Source: Clostridiales bacterium
Lineage (GTDB): Bacteria > Bacillota > Clostridia > Oscillospirales > CAG-272
DNA length: 12,526 nt
Assembly (NCBI GenBank): GCA_019415985.1
Contig: DXYE01000075.1
Coordinates: 1 to 12,526, forward strand
Direction of reading: 5' to 3'
Shown: piece by piece, positions 1 through 5,513 of the stretch
Layout: every line of letters begins with the position of its first letter
Position numbering within the stretch: position 1 is the stretch's first letter
Notes under the pieces: model-generated
Told to the model about the DNA's origin: nothing
The model's input: only the letters and a program-made list of their open reading frames with translations
Database searches by the model: none
Translations under genes and position numbers: made by a program

Positions 1-1
1 T

Positions 2-1864
2 TTTCCTATTATAAAAAAATGGCTTTACTCAGAAAAAGAAATTTTTCTCAGAGAAATCGTCTCCAATGCATGTGATGCTGTCACCAAATTGAAACGGCTG
101 ATTTCCTTAGGTGAAGTGCGCGATATTGACGAAGATACCTTCAAAATCACTGTCACGATTGATGAGACGGAAAAGACACTGACTGTTTCTGACAACGGCA
201 TCGGCATGACCGAAGAGGAGGTGCGCAAATACATTTGTCAGATTGCTCTTTCCGGGGCGCTTGATTTTATTGAAAAATATGAAGGCGAGCAGGATACCGC
301 CACAAACGGTATCATCGGCCACTTTGGACTGGGCTTCTATTCCTCTTTTATGGTCAGCGACACGGTCGATGTCATTACGCGTTCCTACAACGGCGCGCCG
401 GGTGTAAAATGGACTTGCCTCGAAAACGGAGAATTCGAAATGACTTCCCCCTTTGAAAAGGCTGAGCGCGGTACGGACATCGTCATGCATATCACCGATG
501 AAGAAGCGGAATACCTGAAGGAACATAAAATTCGAGAAATACTTGAAAAATACTGTTCTTTTATGCCCGTAGAAATTTACCTCGTGAATGCATCCGCCGA
601 CGAAGACGGCAAGGATGACGCGTCGAAGAAGGACGAGCCGAACGACGACAGCGAGGCTGAATCCGAAAAAAAGCCGGAGCCGATCAACGATATACATCCG
701 CTCTGGCAGAAGCCGCCGTCTGAATGTACGGATGAGGATTACCGTAGTTTCTATAGAAAAGTATTTTCTGATTACCGCGATCCGCTGTTTTTCATTCACA
801 TTAACGCCGACTATCCTTTGAATTTCAAAGGTATTCTGTATTTTCCCAAGCTGAATCATGAATACGATAACCTCGAAGGTCAGGTCAAGCTTTACTACAA
901 TCAAGTTTTCGTTGCGGACAACATCAAAGAGGTCATTCCTGAATTCATGCTGATGCTCAAGGGTGTGCTCGATTGTCCAGAGCTTCCGCTCAACGTTTCG
1001 CGTTCCTATTTGCAGAACAGTGGATATGTATCAAAAATTTCCGCACACATTGTAAAGAAAGTGGCGGATAAGCTCAATGCGCTTTTTTCAAACGAGCGCG
1101 AGACCTACGAGGGTTTGTGGAACGATTTGAAAACCTTTGTAGAATACGGTTCTCTCAGAGACCGGAAATTTTTCGACCGCGTGAAGAATTCCATCCTGTT
1201 CAAAACGACAAATACGGAGGATAGAAAATACGTTACTGCAGCCGAATATTTGGAAGCCGCAAAAGAGACGAACGAAAATACAGTATATTACACCACGGAT
1301 CCAGTCGCGCAGGCGCAGTATATCGGTATGTTCAAGGCACAGAACATTGAAATTGTCGTCCTGGACAGGCTACTCGATACACAATTCATCAATGTAATTG
1401 AACAGGATCAAAGCGGTGTCAAATTTGTACGTATCGACGCGGATGTGGCCGGAGCGCTGAAGGAGGATGGAGAGGCTCAAGTCAACGAGGAACTGGAGGC
1501 ACTGTTTCGCGAGGTCAGCGGTAATCCGGAGCTGAAGGTCAGCTTTGAACGCCTGAAAGATTCCAAAACACCTGCCATTATCAATTTGCCGGAGGACTCA
1601 CGCCGCATGGAGGATATGATGAAAATGTACGCCATGCACAGCGGTGAAGCGGGACCTCATATGCCTGCGCCGGATATGACGCTGATCGTCAATGTAAACA
1701 GCCCGCTCATCTCAAAGCTCGACAGCGCCGACAAGTCGGCTGAGGGTACCAAAAAGATTGCCAAACAGCTTTATACGCTTGCCCTGCTCAGTCAAAGGCA
1801 GCTATCGGCAGACGAGCTTCAATCCTTCCTTACGGACAGCTTTGATTTGCTTCAGCAGATGTAA
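2..1864 (+). CDS. htpG: Molecular chaperone HtpG (Hsp90), 5'-truncated by window edge
   Basis: This is the bacterial Hsp90, a cytosolic ATP-dependent dimeric chaperone. The reading frame is open from base 2, so 620 residues are visible; by comparison with E. coli HtpG roughly 16 N-terminal residues are missing, and the ATG at 89 is internal. Visible residue 1 is the codon at base 2. The GHKL ATPase domain shows FLREIVSNACDA (Glu18 and Asn22 match the catalytic Glu and Mg-binding Asn), DNGIGM (64-69) and the GHFGLGF ATP lid (106-112). The middle domain has PLFFIHINADYPLNFKG and the LPLNVSRSYLQ segment with the conserved Arg. The C-terminal dimerisation domain ends in DSFDLLQQM. Odd feature: residues 196-227 form a 32-residue acidic linker with 13 Asp/Glu, longer than in typical bacterial HtpG. 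Identity is certain; the true start cannot be seen. Confidence 0.97.
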   Translation, partial: FPIIKKWLYSEKEIFLREIVSNACDAVTKLKRLISLGEVRDIDEDTFKITVTIDETEKTLTVSDNGIGMTEEEVRKYICQIALSGALDFIEKYEGEQDTATNGIIGHFGLGFYSSFMVSDTVDVITRSYNGAPGVKWTCLENGEFEMTSPFEKAERGTDIVMHITDEEAEYLKEHKIREILEKYCSFMPVEIYLVNASADEDGKDDASKKDEPNDDSEAESEKKPEPINDIHPLWQKPPSECTDEDYRSFYRKVFSDYRDPLFFIHINADYPLNFKGILYFPKLNHEYDNLEGQVKLYYNQVFVADNIKEVIPEFMLMLKGVLDCPELPLNVSRSYLQNSGYVSKISAHIVKKVADKLNALFSNERETYEGLWNDLKTFVEYGSLRDRKFFDRVKNSILFKTTNTEDRKYVTAAEYLEAAKETNENTVYYTTDPVAQAQYIGMFKAQNIEIVVLDRLLDTQFINVIEQDQSGVKFVRIDADVAGALKEDGEAQVNEELEALFREVSGNPELKVSFERLKDSKTPAIINLPEDSRRMEDMMKMYAMHSGEAGPHMPAPDMTLIVNVNSPLISKLDSADKSAEGTKKIAKQLYTLALLSQRQLSADELQSFLTDSFDLLQQM

Positions 1865-2085
1865 CGGGCATTTCGTTTGTTCCTGCCGGTCGATTGGACT
1901 CCGAAGTTTTCATACTTTTCTTTAGGAAGAAATTAGCAGGAACGATGTGATTCCTTTTTATACAAACAGGTCCGGCAAAACGAACGTATTCAATTTTTAT
2001 TCCGACCTCGTCCTCACTGCATATATCATCTATCTGTAACGCATCATGTCCGGATGATTGCAGAATACTCATAGACAAAATGGCA

Positions 2086-2120
2086 AAAGAGCGACAGTCA
2101 CCTTTTGTCTGCCGCTCTTT
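2086..2120 (-). terminator. 12-bp hairpin, possible terminator
   Basis: AAAGAGCGACAG (2086-2097) pairs with CTGCCGCTCTTT (2109-2120) with one A-C mismatch and an 11-base loop. Read on the minus strand it starts with an A-run and is followed by CTCTTTTGCCATTTTG, a passable U-tract, and it follows directly after the TAG at 2124-2126. On the + strand the tail is only CTGCTATATG, so terminating htpG transcription is possible but weaker; the hairpin is 220 bases past the htpG stop. Confidence 0.4.
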
Positions 2121-2144
2121 CTGCTATATGTGTATGGAAAGAAG

Positions 2145-2175
2145 CGTGTACATCTCCTTCATGTAGATGTGCACG
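2145..2175. repeat. 11-bp inverted repeat
   Basis: CGTGTACATCT (2145-2155) pairs with AGATGTGCACG (2165-2175) around a 9-base loop, with a single G-T wobble. Neither strand has a following U-run, so it does not look like an intrinsic terminator. It may be part of a structured RNA, an operator, or mRNA structure within a decayed minus-strand gene. Confidence 0.45.
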
Positions 2176-2270
2176 TCCTCGCGTTGAAAGGCAAAAGCCT
2201 GGTCTACCGAATACGTAAAACTTTCGGCGCAGGTTTTAAAATTCAGTCTGCTGCACGAGCATTAGAAAAG

Positions 2271-2289
2271 ATACCGCCTTGCGCGGTAT
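2271..2289 (-). terminator. Small GC-rich hairpin, weak minus-strand terminator candidate
   Basis: ATACCGC (2271-2277) pairs perfectly with GCGGTAT (2283-2289) around a 5-base loop. On the minus strand it is followed by CTTTTCTAAT, resembling a short terminator; on the + strand the tail TCTATACAAT is poor. No minus-strand gene ends here, so its role is unclear. Confidence 0.25.
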
Positions 2290-2439
2290 TCTATACAATG
2301 CAAGGGTGTTTTAAGTTTGAAATTTATCAAACGTATTTCAGTGTTTCAGAAAGATAGTTTTCCTGCTCTCATCGCCGGAAAGGCGGCAATGCCGCGCTAA
2401 ATTCGATTTACTTCTTCAAATCATCCGCAATTCTACATG

Positions 2440-2478
2440 AAAAGGAGCTTTCGCTCAGCGAAAGCCACGGTTATATGT
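2440..2478 (+). promoter_or_regulatory. SD-hairpin-spacer leader of aroQ
   Basis: A strong Shine-Dalgarno AAAAGGAG (2440-2447) is 31 bases from the aroQ ATG, too far for normal use. Between them a perfect 8-bp stem GCTTTCGC/GCGAAAGC (2447-2454, 2458-2465) with loop TCA is followed by exactly 13 bases before the ATG at 2479. Folding would bring the SD near the start codon, or could gate ribosome loading. No alternative start codon lies at a normal distance from this SD. Confidence 0.45.
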
Positions 2479-2916
2479 ATGAATATTCTTGTATTAAACG
2501 GACCGAACCTCAATCTTTTGGGTGAACGGGATGCATCGCATTACGGCAGCCGAACGCTGGAAGACATCAATACTTCACTCAAAGCCTTTGCGTCCAAAAA
2601 AGGAGTGGATTTGATCTTCCGTCAATCAAACAGTGAGGGTGCACTCATCGACGCGCTTCACGCGGCACGGCAGACGTGCTGCGCTGTGATTCTTAACGCC
2701 GGCGCCTTTACGCATTACTCCTATGCGATTCGAGATGCCATCGAAGCAATAAAAATCCCCTGTGTCGAGGTTCACCTGTCCAATATACATGCGCGTGAGG
2801 ATTTTCGCCATGTTTCCGTTTTGGCTCCTGTCTGTATCGGTCAGATCTGCGGCTTCGGTGCCGACAGTTACCGCCTTGCGCTGGAAGCACTCTGTCTGAA
2901 ACTTCTTCCTGCGTGA
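2479..2916 (+). CDS. aroQ: Type II 3-dehydroquinate dehydratase
   Basis: This enzyme dehydrates 3-dehydroquinate to 3-dehydroshikimate, step three of the shikimate pathway, in the cytosol; type II enzymes form dodecamers. The 145-residue length fits the family. Visible signatures are the N-terminal NILVLNGPNLNLLGERD, catalytic Tyr22 in HYGSRTL, NAGAFTHYSYA (73-83, substrate-binding Asn73 and His79), and EVHLSNIHAREDFRH (97-111) with the catalytic His99. I chose ATG 2479 because the family begins at this MNILVLNGPN; the upstream in-frame ATG at 2437 would add 14 residues unlike the family and lies before the only good SD. DASHYG replaces the common EPxxYG before the active Tyr. It stands alone, with no other shikimate gene nearby. 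Its leader carries an unusual SD-hairpin arrangement. Confidence 0.95.
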   Translation: MNILVLNGPNLNLLGERDASHYGSRTLEDINTSLKAFASKKGVDLIFRQSNSEGALIDALHAARQTCCAVILNAGAFTHYSYAIRDAIEAIKIPCVEVHLSNIHAREDFRHVSVLAPVCIGQICGFGADSYRLALEALCLKLLPA

Positions 2917-2957
2917 TGTTCATATAAGCCTATGACGTCCTTTTATCACCTGAAGAA

Positions 2958-2971
2958 ACGTTGTACAACGT
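2958..2971. promoter_or_regulatory. 14-bp perfect palindrome, candidate operator
   Basis: ACGTTGTACAACGT is a perfect 14-bp palindrome without a loop, which suits a dimeric repressor site rather than an RNA hairpin. It lies 42 bases after the aroQ stop and about 120 bases upstream of the promoter candidate at 3091, so any regulator and target are unknown. Confidence 0.35.
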
Positions 2972-3090
2972 ATGCTCTGTTTTGCGCAATATTTTCTGCA
3001 GCATTGTATTTCCGTGTGAAATTCGTCTGAAAACAGCCTCTAAAGCTTAAACTGAACAGAAACCGCCGATTATGCATATACCGAAAAGAA

Positions 3091-3119
3091 TTGACTTTAT
3101 GACATATGCCAAGTAAAGT
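3091..3119 (+). promoter_or_regulatory. Sigma-A-type promoter candidate for the DUF5107 gene
   Basis: TTGACT (3091-3096, five of six consensus bases) is followed after 17 bases by TAAAGT (3114-3119, four of six). Transcription would start near 3126 and give a leader of about 84 bases containing both hairpins before ATG 3210. The AT-rich surroundings and downstream position of the SD agree with this. Confidence 0.5.
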
Positions 3120-3141
3120 ATACCTTTTCCGCTTATTCATC

Positions 3142-3158
3142 CCCCGAGCTTATCGGGG
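3142..3158 (+). other. Leader hairpin 1, upstream of the DUF5107 gene
   Basis: CCCCGA (3142-3147) pairs with TCGGGG (3153-3158) around the loop GCTTA. It sits just before the SD-like AGAAAGGA (3159-3166) and has no U-tract, so it is not an intrinsic terminator. Its 3' arm abuts the SD and could influence ribosome access. Confidence 0.4.
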
Positions 3159-3209
3159 AGAAAGGATACAGCCGCCGGCAGTATGTTTCCGGCAGCGTAC
3201 TAATTGATT
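3159..3209 (+). promoter_or_regulatory. SD-hairpin-spacer leader of the DUF5107 gene, with mini-ORF
   Basis: AGAAAGGA (3159-3166), the same SD type used by the downstream genes, lies 43 bases before ATG 3210. A hairpin follows: 3171-3178 pairs with 3189-3196 with one C-A mismatch and a 10-base loop, then exactly 13 bases to the ATG, as at aroQ. The loop contains ATG 3183, opening a six-codon frame MFPAAY that stops at TAA 3201-3203, six bases before the gene start. The gene could be reached by reinitiation after this mini-ORF or by hairpin-assisted SD use. Confidence 0.4.
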
Positions 3210-5213
3210 ATGACTTCCCTAAAATTTAAGAAACTGAATATTCCTGTCACCGATTTGAACGGCGAAAGCAGTCTACCGATGTTATACGACAATTATACAG
3301 GTGAGAGGGGCGTGGAGAATTCTAAAACAGACGATGATGACGAACTGTTTTTGGATTATGGCCATGTAAAAACAGCCTTTCCCTACCGAGCGCAAAGCGA
3401 ATACACGCGCGAACTGAAGCCAACAGGGCTCGACAGCGTTGTGTTGGAAAACGATTTTCTGAAAGCAACCTTTGTCCCCTCACTCGGCGGCCGTCTGTGG
3501 TCCCTGTATGATAAAACAGCACAGAAGGAGCTGCTGTTTTCCAATCCTGTTTTTCGTCCAGCTTATCTCGCGCTCCGCAATGCTTGGTTTTCGGGCGGCG
3601 TGGAGTGGAATTTCGGATGGCCGGGGCATCATCCCCTGACCTGTTCTCCGCTTTTTACGGCCGTTCTGCAATTGGAGGACGGCACACCGGTCCTGAGAAT
3701 GTATGAATACGAACGCGTTCGCGGTCTGGTTTATCAGATGGATTTCTTTCTGCCGGAGAATGCGAAATTTCTTCATGCGAGAATGCGAATTACCAACGAT
3801 ACCTATCGTACCACGCCCGTATATTGGTTCAGCAATATCGCTGTACCTGAACTAAAGGGCGCGCGTACCGTTACAGCAGCGGACTACGCATTTACACGTG
3901 AGGGAAGCACCGTTACGAAAATCAGCGTTCCGGAATATCAGAACCGGGATATTACCTATGCCGTTAACCATCCTATATCAACGGATTGTTTTTTCAAAAC
4001 AAAAAATGACCGGACACGTTTCATCTGTCAGTTGGATGAGAGCGGTTTTGGATTGGTTCAAGCCTCTACTTCACGCTTGAAAAGCCGAAAGCTGTTTGTT
4101 TGGGGCCAGGGAACCGGAGGCGCCATGTGGCAGGAATTTCTCAGCGGTGAGGGCTGCAGCGGCAGGTATTGCGAACTGCAGGCCGGTCTCAGCTATACCC
4201 AATACGAGAATCTTCCTATGCCGCCTAAAACAACTTGGGAATGGCTTGAGGTGTATGGCGCGCTCTCTGCCGATGGCAAAAAAATACACGGTGACTGGTC
4301 CGACGCACAGGACGAAGCGGAGCAGAAGCTGAATGCTTGCGGCATCACATCCGCATACCTGGAAAAGATGCTTGCAGAAACGCGTAAAATGGCCACGGCC
4401 AAGGCGGATCGGATGGTCTCTGCCGGCAGCGGCTGGGGAGCTCTTGAAAAAATTCGCCGTCAGAAGTCTGCTATGATTCCTCTGCCTGAGCATCTGGATT
4501 TCGGTGAAACAGGTGAGGAACAGAAACAGTGGCTCCATTTGCTAAAATTCGGGTCCCTGCCCGCGCCGAAAAATCCGACGGATATTCCGCCCTCCTATAT
4601 GCTTCAGCGCGAATGGGTTGAAATGATGCACGCTGCTGCAGCAGGCAGCGATCAGTTCAACTGGTATACGCACATGCAGCTTGGCTGTGCCCTGTTCTCT
4701 CAAGATAAGACGGACGATGCGGAAAAGGAATTCCTAAGATCCCTGGATCTTCAGCTCAATGAATGGGCCATGTACGGGCTGGCTGAAGTATACCGTATGC
4801 AAGGGGACATCGTCAAATCCGCTAACACAATGGTCGCCGCTTCAAGACTGGACCCGAGGAATGCGGCGCTTGCTAAAATGACGGCAAAAACGCTCTTTTT
4901 GGCTTGGCAGTCCGAGCTTCAGTTTGCCTATACCTCTGAACTCGACGAAGATATTCGGAATCTGCCCCGAATTAAATTGTATCGGGCGTTTGCTGCAATT
5001 CAAATTGGTGAATTGGAGACAGCGGAAGAAATTATATACGCGGATGGCGGTCTTCAGGTTCCTGATTTACAGGAATGTGAAATCAGTATAACAGAACTGT
5101 GGTATCTGCTCGAGGAGAAGAAAGCGGAGCGGGATGGACGGAAGTTCGACCGCCAAAAGGTTGCGCCGCCAAAAATGTTTGACTTCCGCATGTTCACAGC
5201 CTCAGACGCTTAA
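3210..5213 (+). CDS. DUF5107 domain protein with TPR-like C-terminal region
   Basis: This 667-residue, probably cytosolic protein (no signal peptide or membrane segment) belongs to the DUF5107 family, whose N-terminal region is thought to adopt a galactose-mutarotase-like fold and is linked to carbohydrate handling; no reaction is established that I know of. Family signatures are VVLENDFLKATFVPSLGGRL (about 77-96), FSNPVFRPAYLALRN and GGVEWNFGWPGHHP (129-142). From about residue 481 an alpha-helical TPR-like part appears (QLGCALFSQDKTDDAEKEFLRSL, then AMYGLAEVYRMQGDIVKSANTM), with a further degenerate helical pair near 590-615. Many family members are longer with more TPR repeats, so this is a short form. 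ATG 3210 is preferred over TTG 3204; neither has a nearby SD. Residues near 40 carry an acidic DDDDE patch. Preceded by its own promoter candidate, it appears monocistronic. Family assignment is firm, function unknown. Confidence 0.85.
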   Translation: MTSLKFKKLNIPVTDLNGESSLPMLYDNYTGERGVENSKTDDDDELFLDYGHVKTAFPYRAQSEYTRELKPTGLDSVVLENDFLKATFVPSLGGRLWSLYDKTAQKELLFSNPVFRPAYLALRNAWFSGGVEWNFGWPGHHPLTCSPLFTAVLQLEDGTPVLRMYEYERVRGLVYQMDFFLPENAKFLHARMRITNDTYRTTPVYWFSNIAVPELKGARTVTAADYAFTREGSTVTKISVPEYQNRDITYAVNHPISTDCFFKTKNDRTRFICQLDESGFGLVQASTSRLKSRKLFVWGQGTGGAMWQEFLSGEGCSGRYCELQAGLSYTQYENLPMPPKTTWEWLEVYGALSADGKKIHGDWSDAQDEAEQKLNACGITSAYLEKMLAETRKMATAKADRMVSAGSGWGALEKIRRQKSAMIPLPEHLDFGETGEEQKQWLHLLKFGSLPAPKNPTDIPPSYMLQREWVEMMHAAAAGSDQFNWYTHMQLGCALFSQDKTDDAEKEFLRSLDLQLNEWAMYGLAEVYRMQGDIVKSANTMVAASRLDPRNAALAKMTAKTLFLAWQSELQFAYTSELDEDIRNLPRIKLYRAFAAIQIGELETAEEIIYADGGLQVPDLQECEISITELWYLLEEKKAERDGRKFDRQKVAPPKMFDFRMFTASDA

Positions 5214-5230
5214 ACGCGTCCAGTCCTTTC

Positions 5231-5300
5231 TCTGACAGGATGACGATTCTGATAATCAGGCGGGTGCGCACACATCATGCAGCGGCCCGCTTCTGTCAGA
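5231..5300 (+). other. Nested inverted repeats, possible branched RNA structure
   Basis: TCTGACAG (5231-5238) is perfectly complementary to CTGTCAGA (5293-5300). Inside lie CTGA-TAA-TCAG (around 5249-5259) and GCGGG (5260-5264) with CCCGC (5286-5290), so the RNA could fold as a closed multi-branch structure of about 70 bases. It starts 18 bases after the DUF5107 stop. No U-tract follows, so it is not a standard terminator. Confidence 0.35.
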
Positions 5301-5428
5301 TCCAACCATACCGGCTTTTATTCAGCTGCCGTAGCTTTTATTTCAAAAAGTGTCAAATATCAGGGGCGAGCTGCAGCGTTTGAAACGGATCTGCGGCTGT
5401 ACCCTCGAAGTCCAATGGAGAGAGCCAA

Positions 5429-5490
5429 TTGCTCACATGAAAAAGTAAAAAACACATACCATTTTTCGGATCGAAAATATAGCTGAGCAA
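5429..5490 (+). promoter_or_regulatory. Inverted-repeat leader upstream of the HEFLH gene
   Basis: TTGCTCA (5429-5435) pairs perfectly with TGAGCAA (5484-5490), enclosing a smaller stem TTTTCG-GAT-CGAAAA (5463-5477). The outer stem ends 23 bases before ATG 5514 and just upstream of its GAGAG ribosome-binding site, a position suited to leader control, though chance is possible in this AT-rich stretch. Confidence 0.3.
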
Positions 5491-5513
5491 CAGCAGACGA
5501 GAGAGATGGAACA

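Larger units (their letters stand above)
1830..2261 (-). pseudogene. Possible decayed minus-strand gene remnant, unidentified
   Basis: On the minus strand a single frame runs for 142 sense codons from 2261 to 1833, interrupted only by one TAG at 2124-2126 (45 codons before it, 97 after) and ending at TAA 1830-1832, inside the 3' end of htpG. Segments such as AFQREDVHIYMKEMYTLL and QIDDICSEDEVGIKIEYVRF look protein-like and the codons often start with a purine. Against a real gene: no ribosome-binding site, no good start, no family recognised, and the hairpin at 2086-2120 falls within the frame just after the TAG. It could be a gene remnant, a short gene end followed by a terminator, or chance. 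Confidence 0.2.
1865..2478. other. Long gap between htpG and aroQ, rich in inverted repeats
   Basis: This 614-base stretch has no convincing intact gene on either strand. It holds several inverted repeats: 1877-1886 with 1936-1945 (10 bp with one G-T pair, 49 bases apart), 2086-2120, 2145-2175, 2271-2289, an 18-base operator-like repeat GTTTGA-6-TCAAAC at 2315-2332, and GCGGC-AAT-GCCGC at 2383-2395. The + strand open frame at 2058-2357 has no ribosome-binding site and low-complexity-looking sequence, so I do not call it. A minus-strand frame with one in-frame stop is listed separately. The promoter of aroQ probably lies here, but I found no good -35/-10 pair. Confidence 0.6.
2917..3209. other. 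Regulatory gap between aroQ and the DUF5107 gene
   Basis: This 293-base gap has no gene I can support; the 64-codon minus-strand frame at 2946-3140 lacks an SD and any recognisable motif. It holds a 14-bp palindrome (2958-2971), a TTGCGCAA palindrome near 2984, a promoter candidate (3091-3119) and two hairpins (3142-3158, 3171-3196) that would lie in the leader of the downstream mRNA. I see no U-tailed terminator for aroQ. Confidence 0.6.
5214..5513. other. Gap with nested inverted repeats
   Basis: This 300-base gap contains no supported gene; the + strand open frame at 5277-5486 has no SD and unremarkable sequence. It contains a structured block at 5231-5300, a short direct repeat GCTTTTATT at 5314-5322 and 5334-5342, and a second nested inverted repeat at 5429-5490 immediately upstream of the next gene. 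No clear U-tailed terminator for the DUF5107 gene and no good promoter pair were found. Confidence 0.55.

Noticed and set aside
107..904. 265-codon minus-strand open frame opposite htpG
   Set aside because: It lies wholly inside a certain gene on the other strand and has no SD or recognisable motif; it mirrors htpG codon structure.
2058..2357. 99-codon + strand open frame in the gap after htpG
   Set aside because: No ribosome-binding site, spans several strong hairpins, and the protein looks unlike any family I know.
2437..2478. Upstream in-frame ATG for aroQ
   Set aside because: It would add 14 residues not found in the family and lies before the only strong SD; ATG 2479 matches the conserved protein start.
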